Shown in pieces: positions 32,131 through 41,096 of a DNA stretch of 52,305 nucleotides (positions within the stretch are counted from its first letter, which is position 1; each line of letters starts with the position of its first letter). The DNA is taken from positions 1 through 52,305 of the forward strand of contig NZ_JBNPMC010000027.1 in NCBI RefSeq assembly GCF_050313795.1, given 5' to 3'. The position numbers and the translations under genes were made by a program. The notes under the pieces were generated by a model, which saw only the letters and a program-made list of their open reading frames with translations, did not search any database and was not told the origin of the DNA. The DNA is from CAMBRQ01 sp945870325 (lineage in GTDB: Bacteria; Bacillota; Clostridia; Lachnospirales; Lachnospiraceae).

Positions 32131-34410
32131 TTAACCTCTATAGTAGTTGATCAGGCATCCTTTCAGGATAATCTCACGTTCTGCATCTGTCATATCGCCA
32201 AGTTTCAGCTGAATCTCTTTGAGTTCATCGCCTACCACATATGCCTTGATATCAGATGCTTTCTCTTCAATCGCTTTCTTAATCTCTGGAACGAATATAT
32301 AATCGCCATTCTTGAAACTTAAGTTCTCATGGCTTTCTTCTGTAATAAATGGAAGCATACCCCAGTTGATCAGGTTGGAGCGGTATCTCTTGGTTGCATA
32401 TTCATTCGCAATATTCGCCCATCCTCCGAGTACCTTCTGGCAGGATGCTGCCTGCTCTCTCGCAGAGCCATCGCCTGGTTTTACCGCGAAGATGGTACTT
32501 CCGATTCCAAGATTGCCCTCTCCTGCTTCCGGATAAGTCTCGCGGACTTTTGCCATTACTGGCTTTAATTCTTCTAATACATCTAATGGGCACTGTCCCG
32601 CTTCAATTGCCTTCTCTGCCTTCTGAACCTCTTTCGCACGCCCTACATAAGCCGGGTCTTTTCTGGATAATGCGAACTCTGCCAGTCCCAGCGGATTAGA
32701 ACGATAAGAAGAAGTCTCGCCTGATGGGATCAGTTCATCTGTCGTCGTAACCGGATCATGGATCTCAGATACCACCTTCAGCAGCAGATTCTCAGGAAGC
32801 GCTGCCATCGCCGGCCAGTCTTTGATGTTCGGTCCAAACTTAATCTCAACAGAAGGATCTGCAACGCCCTTGCTGTCAAATACGCGGTTAGCGTAGATAT
32901 TCTGGTCGAAGTGATACTTGCGTCCCTTGTATTCCACATCCATATCCGTTGCCGGTGTAAGGAATCCCTTGTTCGCAGCCGTTGCAGCGATAGAACGTGC
33001 ATCCATAAGCGCAACGGATGCAATCTGTCCGCTCTGCAGCTTGGAACCTTCACGGTTCGGGAAGTTTCTTGTAGAGTGACGGATAGAAAAGGCATTATTC
33101 GCCGGAGTATCTCCCGCGCCAAAGCATGGTCCGCAGAATGCCGTCTTCACAATCGTTCCTGCTGCCATCAGGTCTGCAACTGCCCCGTTCTTCACTAATT
33201 CCATATAGATCGGCGTACTTGCAGGATATACACTGAATGTAAACTCATCAAAGCCAATGTATTTGCCTCGGATGATGTCTGCTGCCGCACAGATATTCTC
33301 GAATCCGCCACCGGCACATCCTGCGATGATTCCCTGATCCACATATAATCTGCCGTCTACAATCTTGCTCTGCAGAGAATAGTCCACTGCTCCGTCAAGA
33401 CTTACTAACGCTTTCTGCTCTACATCATGAAGCACATCTTTCAGGTTCGCATTCACCTCATCAATCGTGTATACATTAGACGGATGGAACGGCATTGCGA
33501 TCATCGGCTTGATCTCGCTTAGGTTCACATATACCATACCGTCATAGTATGCAACTGCTCCAGGGTTCAATTCTTTATATTCTTCTACTCTTCCGTGGAT
33601 ATCGTAGAATTCCTTAATCTTCTCATCCGTCTTCCAGATAGATGACAGACAGGTCGTCTCTGTTGTCATAACGTCAATACCGATACGGAAATCAGCACTT
33701 AACTTCTCAACGCCTGGTCCTACGAATTCCATGACTTTATTATTCACATATCCATTGCCAAATGTCGCACCAATGATCGCCAATGCCACGTCCTGAGGAC
33801 CAACACCTTTCATCGGCTCGCCATCCAGGTAGATTCCAATCACGCCCGGCATCTTGATATCATAGGTCTTATTCAGCAGCTGCTTAACAAGTTCCGGTCC
33901 GCCTTCTCCCATCGCCATAGTACCAAGCGCACCATAACGGGTATGGCTGTCAGAACCAAGGATCATCTTACCGCCGCCTGCAAGCATCTCACGGGCAAAC
34001 TGATGGATGACTGCCTGATGAGGCGGTACATATACTCCACCATATTTCTTCGCACAAGTCAGTCCAAACATGTGGTCATCCTCGTTGATCGTTCCACCTA
34101 CTGCGCATAGAGAATTGTGGCAGTTAGTCAACACGTAAGGAATCGGGAATTTCTCAAGCCCTGATGCTCTGGCTGTCTGGATGATGCCCACGAATGTGAT
34201 ATCGTGCGATGTCAATTTATCGAACTTAATCTGCAATCTATCCATATTGCCGGAAGTATTGTGATCTGCGAGAATGTTATATGCCATTGTATTCTTAGCC
34301 GCTTCTGCCGGGGATACTTCCTGCCCGGTCTTCGCCTTTACTTCTTCTGCATGTTCCACAATCTCTGTCCCGTTTAACAGATAGACACCGTTGTCAAATA
34401 ATTTTATCAT
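32131..34410 (-). CDS. Aconitase-superfamily hydratase
   Basis: 759 residues with GGAGGAG before the ATG. Conserved aconitase features are G-S-D-S-H-T (152-157), the 4Fe-4S cysteines C365, C426 and C429 (C-G-P-C) and the active-site S-T-R-N-F-P-N-R-E-G loop (446-455). The cysteine spacing matches mitochondrial aconitase closely. The protein resembles the E. coli YbhJ-type 'hydratase' group more than citrate-cycle AcnA, and no citrate synthase or isocitrate dehydrogenase gene is adjacent. The neighbouring CdaR-type regulator hints at an organic diacid substrate. True substrate is unknown. Confidence 0.88.
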   Translation of the reverse strand: MIKLFDNGVYLLNGTEIVEHAEEVKAKTGQEVSPAEAAKNTMAYNILADHNTSGNMDRLQIKFDKLTSHDITFVGIIQTARASGLEKFPIPYVLTNCHNSLCAVGGTINEDDHMFGLTCAKKYGGVYVPPHQAVIHQFAREMLAGGGKMILGSDSHTRYGALGTMAMGEGGPELVKQLLNKTYDIKMPGVIGIYLDGEPMKGVGPQDVALAIIGATFGNGYVNNKVMEFVGPGVEKLSADFRIGIDVMTTETTCLSSIWKTDEKIKEFYDIHGRVEEYKELNPGAVAYYDGMVYVNLSEIKPMIAMPFHPSNVYTIDEVNANLKDVLHDVEQKALVSLDGAVDYSLQSKIVDGRLYVDQGIIAGCAGGGFENICAAADIIRGKYIGFDEFTFSVYPASTPIYMELVKNGAVADLMAAGTIVKTAFCGPCFGAGDTPANNAFSIRHSTRNFPNREGSKLQSGQIASVALMDARSIAATAANKGFLTPATDMDVEYKGRKYHFDQNIYANRVFDSKGVADPSVEIKFGPNIKDWPAMAALPENLLLKVVSEIHDPVTTTDELIPSGETSSYRSNPLGLAEFALSRKDPAYVGRAKEVQKAEKAIEAGQCPLDVLEELKPVMAKVRETYPEAGEGNLGIGSTIFAVKPGDGSAREQAASCQKVLGGWANIANEYATKRYRSNLINWGMLPFITEESHENLSFKNGDYIFVPEIKKAIEEKASDIKAYVVGDELKEIQLKLGDMTDAEREIILKGCLINYYRG

Positions 34411-34423
34411 GTCTGATCTCCTC

Positions 34424-35509
34424 CTAATTATCCATGTATTTCATGTGGTCTGCTACCATCATAGCTATTTTAAATGTTAACGCATCTTCAAATACTCTGA
34501 CATCCAGTCCTGTTCTTTTCTGAATCTTCTCCAGCCTGTACACCAGCGTATTACGGTGCACATACAGTTGCCTTGCTGTCTCGGATATATTCAGGTTGTT
34601 CTCGAAGAATGTATAGACCGTTGTCAGTTCCTCTTCCTCGAACTGATCCGCCCCATTCCCTTCGAACACTTCATTCAGGAACATATCACACAAGGATGCC
34701 GGCAACTGATGAATCAGTCGCCCAATTCCCAACTCGTTATAAGCAAGAATATTCTTATCTGCATAGAAGACTCTTCCTACCTCCAACGCCATGTCAGCTT
34801 CTTTGTATGATTTGGATACATCTTTTAACTCATTGATAATGGTTCCGTAAGAAGCCCTCACGCTTACCATCGCTTCCATACTCAGCGTATCTACCAACTC
34901 TCTGGCAATCTGGTTCAGACGCCCATAGTCATCCGTACTTTCCAACGCCTTCACAAGAATCACGTGCTTTTCATCTACCGCGGTTACGAAATCCCTCGTA
35001 CCAGTCGCATACAGTCCTTTCAGCGTCTCAAGGATCAGGTTCTCACCTTCATTCTTAGATTCAACCAAGAACACCACTCGTTTAAGTTCTACCGGTATCT
35101 TCATCTTCTTCGCCTGATTATATACATCCACTAACAGCAGATTGTCCAGAATCAGATTCTGGATAAATCGGTTCTTATCCATCTTCTCCTTATAGGCAAA
35201 TAAAAGATTCTCCAGCTGGCTTACGCCCATCTTCCCTGCCATATCCATCTGCGGCAGTTCTCCTTTGAGCACCAGGATGTAACAAGGCTCCTCGTCATCA
35301 TATACGAGAAACATTCCCACATCTCCTTTGATCTGCTGCAGGCTAGCCTCTGATATCGCATGAAACTCTGCAACCGCCGACTCTAAACTTACCATTCGTT
35401 CACTCGTCATTACAAGACAGATTCCCTTCATGTCCCATATGGCACATTCCAAACCTGTAATTCTCTTTATATCCTGTACTGCTTTATGTAATATTTGATT
35501 CGATAACAA
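34424..35509 (-). CDS. CdaR/PucR-type transcriptional regulator
   Basis: 361 residues. TTG 35509 is chosen because AGGAGG lies 7 bases before it. The N-terminal ~130 residues fit the sugar-diacid recognition domain (L-H-K-A-V-Q-D-I). A GGDEF-like central domain (~175-270) and a PucR-type HTH at the C-terminus follow: F-F-E-N-N-L-N-I-S-E-T-A-R-Q-L-Y-V-H-R-N-T-L-V-Y-R-L-E-K-I. This is the regulator family of glycerate/glucarate-type genes. It lies 13 bp upstream of the hydratase on the same strand, so it likely controls or is co-expressed with it. Confidence 0.9.
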   Translation of the reverse strand: MLSNQILHKAVQDIKRITGLECAIWDMKGICLVMTSERMVSLESAVAEFHAISEASLQQIKGDVGMFLVYDDEEPCYILVLKGELPQMDMAGKMGVSQLENLLFAYKEKMDKNRFIQNLILDNLLLVDVYNQAKKMKIPVELKRVVFLVESKNEGENLILETLKGLYATGTRDFVTAVDEKHVILVKALESTDDYGRLNQIARELVDTLSMEAMVSVRASYGTIINELKDVSKSYKEADMALEVGRVFYADKNILAYNELGIGRLIHQLPASLCDMFLNEVFEGNGADQFEEEELTTVYTFFENNLNISETARQLYVHRNTLVYRLEKIQKRTGLDVRVFEDALTFKIAMMVADHMKYMDN

Positions 35510-35551
35510 TGGATAACCTCCTGTTCTGTTATATATGCTACACCATTTTTC

Positions 35552-35569
35552 ATTATATCAGATAATCTG
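35552..35569 (-). promoter_or_regulatory. TATAAT box with adjacent CAGATTATCTG palindrome before the CdaR-type gene
   Basis: TATAAT on the minus strand (35557-35552) is directly preceded by an 11-bp palindrome (35559-35569) within the spacer region. The -35 hexamer is poor, as in an activator-dependent promoter. Confidence 0.4.
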
Positions 35570-35635
35570 TTGATTTTCCACGTCTGATCCATGAAATGCA
35601 AAAGCAAATACCAAAAACTCTCTTTCCGGCATAAT

Positions 35636-35670
35636 ATATAAAAGGCCAGGCACCCGAAAGTGTCTGACCT
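35636..35670 (-). terminator. Intrinsic terminator of msmK
   Basis: On the minus strand AGGTCAGACAC pairs (with G-U pairs) with GTGCCTGGCCT, then TTTTATAT. It lies 33 bp after the msmK stop. Confidence 0.8.
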
Positions 35671-35702
35671 CTTTGTTATCATTATCTGTTTTTAAACAAA
35701 TA

Positions 35703-36815
35703 CTAGTTTGTAATTGTCTGCTCTGTCTCTTTGTCAAATACGTGAATCTTGTTAGCATCAAGAGCGAATTTAACTACGTCGCCTGTTCTAGCTGCTGTAG
35801 TAGGCTCAACTCTTGCTGTCATACTAGCGCCTTCATAATCGAAGTATAAGAATACTTCTGCACCAAGCATCTCGTATACACGAATCTTTGCTTCGATAAC
35901 TGTATCAGGAGACTTAGCAAGGAATTCTGGCTCATCATGTACATCTTCCGGACGGATACCAAGAACAACTGTCTTTCCATCATATCCACCCTCAATTAAC
36001 TTCTTAGCCTTATCAGCAGCAAGTTTAATCTCTGAAGGACCAGCTACAAGGTATACATCATTGCCTTTTACCTTACATGTTGCATCAACAAAGTTCATCT
36101 GTGGAGATCCGATAAATCCTGCTACGAACAGGTTGCATGGGTGATCGTACAGTGTCTGTGGAGTATCTACCTGCTGAACAACACCAGCGTTCATAACTAC
36201 GATTCTTGTACCAAGTGTCATAGCCTCTGTCTGGTCATGTGTTACGTAGATGATTGTTGTACCTAATCTCTGATGTAATCTGGAGATCTCAACACGCATC
36301 TGTCCACGAAGTTTTGCATCCAAGTTAGAAAGAGGCTCATCCATAAGGAATACCTTAGGGCTACGAACGATTGCACGTCCCATAGCAACACGCTGTCTCT
36401 GACCACCTGATAAAGCCTTTGGCTTACGATCTAACAGAGCTTCCAGGTCAAGGATTCTAGCTGCTTCACGAACCATCTTGTCGATCTCATCCTTCGGTAC
36501 TTTTCTTAACTTAAGACCGAATGCCATGTTATCATATACTGTCATATGTGGATACAGAGCGTAGTTCTGGAATACCATCGCGATATCTCTGTCCTTAGGC
36601 TCTACGTCGTTAACCAGTTTGTCACCGATATATAATTCACCGGAAGAGATGTCTTCCAGACCAGCTACCATACGAAGTGTTGTAGATTTACCACATCCTG
36701 AAGGTCCTACGAAGATGATAAATTCTTTATCTTCAATCTCAAGGTTGAAATCTTTTACGGCTTCAAATCCATTTGGATATTTTTTGTTAATGTGTCTTAA
36801 TGATAAACTTGCCAT
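35703..36815 (-). CDS. msmK: Sugar ABC transporter ATP-binding protein (MsmK/UgpC type)
   Basis: 370 residues. Walker A G-P-S-G-C-G-K-S-T (37-45), Q-loop V-F-Q-N-Y-A-L-Y-P-H-M, signature L-S-G-G-Q (135-139), Walker B V-F-L-M-D-E-P (155-161) and the switch histidine in V-T-H-D-Q. A C-terminal MOI/TOBE region (G-I-R-P-E-D-V) marks it as a CUT1 importer ATPase. There are no permease or binding-protein genes next to it. MsmK/MsmX-type ATPases are known to energise several carbohydrate importers in trans, which fits the orphan arrangement. TGGAGG precedes the ATG. The 159-bp upstream gap has AAGTTGA-C direct repeats at about 36912 and 36943. Confidence 0.95.
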   Translation of the reverse strand: MASLSLRHINKKYPNGFEAVKDFNLEIEDKEFIIFVGPSGCGKSTTLRMVAGLEDISSGELYIGDKLVNDVEPKDRDIAMVFQNYALYPHMTVYDNMAFGLKLRKVPKDEIDKMVREAARILDLEALLDRKPKALSGGQRQRVAMGRAIVRSPKVFLMDEPLSNLDAKLRGQMRVEISRLHQRLGTTIIYVTHDQTEAMTLGTRIVVMNAGVVQQVDTPQTLYDHPCNLFVAGFIGSPQMNFVDATCKVKGNDVYLVAGPSEIKLAADKAKKLIEGGYDGKTVVLGIRPEDVHDEPEFLAKSPDTVIEAKIRVYEMLGAEVFLYFDYEGASMTARVEPTTAARTGDVVKFALDANKIHVFDKETEQTITN

Positions 36816-36974
36816 TTTGCTTTTCCTCCAATAATATTATAATGTTGTATCTGTGATACCGTTTCGTTCTGTTTAAAAGTATATAAAAAAAGCGTGATTT
36901 CTGCTATGCCCAAGTTGAACAATCTTTTTGCAATTTTCTATACAAGTTGACCAAGGCTCCCGATCTGATACATT

Positions 36975-37811
36975 TTATAGCAGCGCCTGGTAAATATCCC
37001 GCTTGCTGACGCCTCTGTCCTTCGCCACCTGCTTCATGGCTTCTTTCTTCTCCATGCCGTTATTCAGATAGTGTGCCATGTGCTCCTCAATACTCAATTC
37101 TTCCCAATGAGCCTTCTCCTCGGCACGAATCTCCTCCCGGCTCTTTCCTTCAATTACCATTACGCATTCGCCCTTTGGCTCCTGCTTCTCATAATAATCA
37201 AGCGCTTCTTCTATTGTAGTGGCAAATACGGTCTCATGCTTCTTGGTCAGTTCCCGGCAGATACTGATCCGGCGGTTGCCCAGCGTCTCACCTAACACTT
37301 TCAGAGTTCTTACCAGTCTGTGCGGTGCTTCATAGACCACCATGGTTCTTGTCTCTTCCTTCATCTCTTCAAGAATCGCCAGCCGCTCTTTCTTATCCGT
37401 TGGAAGAAATGCTTCGAATGCAAAACGTCTCGTCGGAAGCCCTGATATCGTAAGCGCTGTGACACAGGCTGATGCCCCCGGAACCGCTGTTACCGGGACG
37501 TTCGCCTCCTGGCACATCTTCACCAACTCTTCTCCCGGATCGGAGATTCCCGGCGTACCAGCATCGGTAATTAGCGCGATATTCTCTCCATTTCGGAGGC
37601 GCTCCACTAACTTATGTCCCTTTTCTATCTTATTATATTCGTGATAACTGGTCATGGGCGTCTTGATCTCGAAGTGGTTCAGGAGTTTGATACTGTTGCG
37701 GGTGTCTTCTGCCGCGATGATATCCACTTCTTTTAATATTCTGATACAGCGCAAGGTCATATCTTCTAGGTTGCCGATGGGCGTTGCGCATAGGTATAGT
37801 GTTCCTGGCAT
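36975..37811 (-). CDS. rsmI: 16S rRNA (cytidine-1402-2'-O)-methyltransferase RsmI
   Basis: 278 residues. The tetrapyrrole-methylase fold is recognised by L-Y-L-C-A-T-P-I-G-N-L-E-D-M-T at the start, A-A-E-D-T-R-N-S, S-Y-H-E-Y-N, L-I-T-D-A-G-T-P-G-I-S-D-P-G-E and V-P-G-A-S-A. The C-terminal extension K-D-R-G-V-S-K-R-D-I-Y-Q-A-L is the RsmI HTH. It methylates C1402 in the decoding centre. GAGGG lies before the ATG, 60 bp after glmS. In B. subtilis its homologue (yabC) ends the same cluster that begins with yaaO. Confidence 0.96.
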   Translation of the reverse strand: MPGTLYLCATPIGNLEDMTLRCIRILKEVDIIAAEDTRNSIKLLNHFEIKTPMTSYHEYNKIEKGHKLVERLRNGENIALITDAGTPGISDPGEELVKMCQEANVPVTAVPGASACVTALTISGLPTRRFAFEAFLPTDKKERLAILEEMKEETRTMVVYEAPHRLVRTLKVLGETLGNRRISICRELTKKHETVFATTIEEALDYYEKQEPKGECVMVIEGKSREEIRAEEKAHWEELSIEEHMAHYLNNGMEKKEAMKQVAKDRGVSKRDIYQALL

Positions 37812-37871
37812 GGCGTTTCCCTCTTATCTTCATTAATTCATCTGTTAAAATCCATTAACAACTCTAACTTC

Positions 37872-39728
37872 TTATTCTACAGTAACGCTCTTCGCCAGAT
37901 TCCTCGGCTTATCTACATCCAATCCTCTTGCCACACTGATATAATATCCCATCAACTGTAATGGAATCACTGCCAGGCTTGGCGTAAAATGCTCATCTGT
38001 TCTTGGAACATACGTTACAAAATCAGCCGTGTCCTCAATCTCGTATTTGCCATATGGAGCCAATCCCATAAGATACGCTCCGCGGCTCTTAACCTCGACC
38101 AGATTGCTCACCGTCTTCTCATATAATTCGCTCTGCGTCATCACTCCGATTACCAACGTTCCATCTTCAATCAGACTAATCGTCCCGTGCTTCAACTCGC
38201 CTGCAGCATATGCCTCACTATGTATATAAGAGATTTCTTTCATCTTAAGGCTACCTTCCAGGCAGATTGCATAATCAATGCCGCGTCCGATAAAGAACAC
38301 ATCCTTAGCATTGGAGAATTTGCTTGCAAACCACTGAATCCGTTCTTTATCTTCCAGAACCCTGCTGATCTTATCCGGAATGGTCTGTAATTCCGTAATC
38401 AGTTCTCTATATTTGTCCATATTCAGTTCTCCGCGTACATACGCAAACTGAATCGCCAGCAGATAGGACGCGACCAACTGAGTACTGTACGCTTTGGTTG
38501 TTGCCACCGCAATCTCCGGTCCAGCTAAAGTATAGAAGACATTATCCGCTTCCCGCGCGATAGAAGAGCCTATCACATTCACGATTGCAAGCGTCCGGAT
38601 GCCCTTTGCTTTTGCTTCACGCAGCGCAGCCAGGCTATCTGCGGTCTCTCCGGACTGACTTATAATGATCACAAGGCCATTCTTATCCAAAAGCGGTTTT
38701 CTGTAACGGAACTCGGATGCCAGTTCTACTCGCACCGGAACCTTCACCAGATCTTCGATGACATACTGGGCAGCCACTCCCACGTGATATGCCGAGCCAC
38801 AGGCTACGATATAGATATTAGAGATAGAACGTATCTCCTCTTCTGTAAGCCCGACTGAAGACAGATCAATCTGCGCACCTGATGATTCATCTACGGTTAC
38901 CACAGAATTGATCGTATCTTTGACTGCCTTTGGCTGTTCATGGATCTCTTTCATCATGAAATGCTCATATCCGCCCTTTTCAGCCGCTTCTGCATCCCAT
39001 TTGATCTCCACAAGTTCCTTCTCTATCTCATCTCCATCCAGATTATAGAACACGGCATTACCCGGAGACAACTTTGCCATCTCTAAATTGCCAATATAGT
39101 AAACCTGTCTGGTATATTTCAAAACAGCCGGAACATCAGACGCAACATATGTCTCGTCTTCTTCTACGCCGATAATCATCGGACTATCCTTCCTTGCCAC
39201 ATATATCTCGCCCGGATATTCCTTAAACATAACAGCCAGCGCATAGGAGCCACGAACTCTTACCATAGTCTTTGCAATGGCATCGATTGGTCCCATATTA
39301 TACTTTTTGTAATAATAATCGACCATTTTGATCGCTACTTCCGTATCTGTCTGGCTATAAAAAGTATATCCCTTTCGAGTTAATTTCTCCTTCAGTTCTA
39401 CATAATTCTCGATGATGCCGTTATGGACACCAACTACGTTCCCATCATCCGTGCAATGCGGATGGGCATTCGTCTCGCTTGGCTCTCCGTGGGTAGCCCA
39501 GCGTGTATGTCCAATACCGCAGGTGCCGGGTACTGCCGCGCCGCCGTTCGTCTTCTCAGACAGGAGCCTTAGCCTGCCTTTCGCTTTTACAATCTTTGGC
39601 TCAGAACTTCCATCCCGTACGGCGATGCCTGCGGAGTCATAGCCACGGTACTCTAACTTGGAGAGACCGTCTAGAAGGATGGGGGCCACATTGATATTGT
39701 TGCTTGTAAATCCTACTATTCCACACAT
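37872..39728 (-). CDS. glmS: Glutamine-fructose-6-phosphate aminotransferase (isomerising)
   Basis: 618 residues. The nucleophilic Cys2 follows the start (M-C-G-I-V-G-F); the glutaminase domain has Y-R-G-Y-D-S-A-G-I, H-T-R-W-A-T-H-G and H-N-G-I-I-E-N. Two SIS domains follow with A-C-G-S-A-Y-H-V-G, S-Q-S-G-E-T-A-D and the C-terminal K-S-V-T-V-E. It commits fructose-6-phosphate to amino-sugar and wall synthesis. GAAAGG lies ~11 bases upstream. The leader shows no sequence resembling a glmS ribozyme; instead there is a TATAAT box and an operator-like palindrome. Confidence 0.98.
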   Translation of the reverse strand: MCGIVGFTSNNINVAPILLDGLSKLEYRGYDSAGIAVRDGSSEPKIVKAKGRLRLLSEKTNGGAAVPGTCGIGHTRWATHGEPSETNAHPHCTDDGNVVGVHNGIIENYVELKEKLTRKGYTFYSQTDTEVAIKMVDYYYKKYNMGPIDAIAKTMVRVRGSYALAVMFKEYPGEIYVARKDSPMIIGVEEDETYVASDVPAVLKYTRQVYYIGNLEMAKLSPGNAVFYNLDGDEIEKELVEIKWDAEAAEKGGYEHFMMKEIHEQPKAVKDTINSVVTVDESSGAQIDLSSVGLTEEEIRSISNIYIVACGSAYHVGVAAQYVIEDLVKVPVRVELASEFRYRKPLLDKNGLVIIISQSGETADSLAALREAKAKGIRTLAIVNVIGSSIAREADNVFYTLAGPEIAVATTKAYSTQLVASYLLAIQFAYVRGELNMDKYRELITELQTIPDKISRVLEDKERIQWFASKFSNAKDVFFIGRGIDYAICLEGSLKMKEISYIHSEAYAAGELKHGTISLIEDGTLVIGVMTQSELYEKTVSNLVEVKSRGAYLMGLAPYGKYEIEDTADFVTYVPRTDEHFTPSLAVIPLQLMGYYISVARGLDVDKPRNLAKSVTVE

Positions 39729-39762
39729 ATGATCTTTTACCTTTCTATGGTATTGTCTTTCT

Positions 39763-39805
39763 ATTATATTTTCTCTAGGTTTTTATTGTACCAAATCATT
39801 GGTAC
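39763..39805 (-). promoter_or_regulatory. glmS promoter region with GTACCAA-ATCA-TTGGTAC palindrome
   Basis: TATAAT on the minus strand (39768-39763) lies 35 bp before the glmS start. A perfect 7-bp inverted repeat (39788-39794 / 39799-39805) covers the expected -35. The half-site TTGTACCAAA-ATCA recurs at 39873-39886. Regulator identity is unknown. Confidence 0.5.
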
Positions 39806-39850
39806 GATGGCTAGATAAACAATATTTTTATTTAAACTAAATTACATGAG

Positions 39851-39874
39851 AAAAAAACAGATCTTTTTCTGTTT
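39851..39874 (-). terminator. Terminator-like hairpin upstream of glmS
   Basis: On the minus strand AAACAGA pairs with TCTGTTT and a T-run follows. It probably ends the trmN6 / zinc-ribbon transcript before glmS. The stretch 39729-40037 otherwise holds only the glmS promoter region. Confidence 0.6.
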
Positions 39875-40037
39875 GTACCAAAATCAAAGATATTCCTTCA
39901 TCGACAGTAGTATTTGTAAACGCTGTTTTGGCGGAGTAAATGGATAGAATGATTCATGTTGATGGAACAGGAAATTGACTGGTAGGAAGGAGTCGCTATG
40001 GAAATGGCCGACTCCCTCTTCACTTACTTTATTATCC

Positions 40038-40208
40038 TTATTTATATAATTCCCGATAACATTTTCCACACAATTGTCCTGCCCCTTCCACATAATGCTC
40101 CCTCATTTCCAAGGTCCAGTCCTTCTGCATATCCGTATATTCCCCACACACGACACATCGATCATACGAATCTTCTTGCTGCTTCATGCCATTATTCTGT
40201 CCGTCCAT
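40038..40208 (-). CDS. Small zinc-ribbon protein, 56 residues
   Basis: ATG at 40208 is preceded by AAGGAG at 7-8 bases. The peptide begins M-D-G-Q-N-N-G-M-K-Q-Q and contains two cysteine pairs, C-V-V-C-G-E-Y and L-C-G-K-C-Y-R-E-L-Y, 30 residues apart, which can bind one zinc ion in a treble-clef or ribbon. The middle is acidic and aromatic. It follows trmN6 by 120 bp on the same strand. In B. subtilis the corresponding place holds yazA and near it yabA, neither of which it resembles. Function unknown; good ribosome binding site and cysteine pattern make it a likely real gene. Confidence 0.7.
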   Translation of the reverse strand: MDGQNNGMKQQEDSYDRCVVCGEYTDMQKDWTLEMREHYVEGAGQLCGKCYRELYK

Positions 40209-40328
40209 TTCTATACTCCTTACGACATCTTTTATACTACTATCATAAGCACTATCACACCAAAATATTCTATTTACACGTATATGGAGATATATTACAC
40301 TATATACTATCCGACACTATCCTGTCAT

Positions 40329-41096
40329 TCAGTTTGTATCTGGTTGCATTTCATAGATTCTTACCAATTCCTCTGTATATTCTCCGTTCTTCTGATACAC
40401 AATCAGCGGCGGCTCAACCGTCATTCTGGGTTTCCCGCCTCGCAGCCCTTCAATCAGCACCATGTTCGGCTCCTTGTCCACATAAGGATACACCAGTCGC
40501 ATCCTCTTGGGCTCAATCCGGTATTCCATCATCTTCGCCAGTATCTCTGGCAGACGAAATGGCCTGTGAACCATATAGAGTCGCCCTTTTGGCTTCAGTA
40601 ACCTGGAACTTTCCCGCAGGATATCATCCAGCGTGCACAACGCTTCATGCCGTGCGATATACAGTGCCTCATTGTCATTCTTAAGCCCATGCTCACCAAT
40701 CATATACGGTGGATTCGTCGTAATTACCTCAAAAGAGGCAGCACCGAATATTCCTGCTGCCTCTTTGATATCTCCTGTTATAATCTCTATCTTTTCCTGA
40801 AGTCTGTTATATGCAACGCTTCTTCTTGCCATATCGGCGCTTTCTTCCTGGATCTCAAGCCCGGTATAATGCAAACCTTCATTCTTTGCTTCCAGAAGAA
40901 TCGGGAGAATTCCAGTCCCCGTCCCAAGATCCAATGCCTTCTCGTTCTTCTTCACCTTCGCATAAGATGACAGAAGGACTGCATCCATCCCAAAACAGAA
41001 CCTCCCGGGACTTTGTATAATTTCGTAACCTTTTATCTGAAGATCATCCAAACGTTCCCCGGGTTTTAAGAATGTTCCACTCATATTATTCATCAT
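40329..41096 (-). CDS. trmN6: tRNA1(Val) (adenine-37-N6)-methyltransferase family protein
   Basis: 255 residues, homologous in type to E. coli YfiC and B. subtilis YabB. SAM motif I reads A-L-D-L-G-T-G-T-G-I-L-P-I-L-L, then Y-T-G-L-E-I-Q, and the catalytic N-P-P-Y is in V-I-T-T-N-P-P-Y-M. The preceding motif Q-S-P-G-R-F-C-F-G-M-D-A-V-L-L-S is typical of the family. The start overlaps the ricT stop by 11 bp; no strong Shine-Dalgarno is seen, consistent with coupling. Whether the substrate is tRNA-Val A37 in this lineage is inferred from the family. Confidence 0.92.
   Translation of the reverse strand: MMNNMSGTFLKPGERLDDLQIKGYEIIQSPGRFCFGMDAVLLSSYAKVKKNEKALDLGTGTGILPILLEAKNEGLHYTGLEIQEESADMARRSVAYNRLQEKIEIITGDIKEAAGIFGAASFEVITTNPPYMIGEHGLKNDNEALYIARHEALCTLDDILRESSRLLKPKGRLYMVHRPFRLPEILAKMMEYRIEPKRMRLVYPYVDKEPNMVLIEGLRGGKPRMTVEPPLIVYQKNGEYTEELVRIYEMQPDTN

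Noticed and set aside
39729..40037. glmS ribozyme
   Set aside because: The expected conserved core could not be found in the leader; only a TATAAT box, a palindrome and a terminator-like hairpin are visible.
39884..40093. 69-codon minus-strand ORF overlapping the zinc-ribbon gene
   Set aside because: The overlapping frame 40038-40208 has the ribosome binding site and cysteine motifs; this frame has neither.
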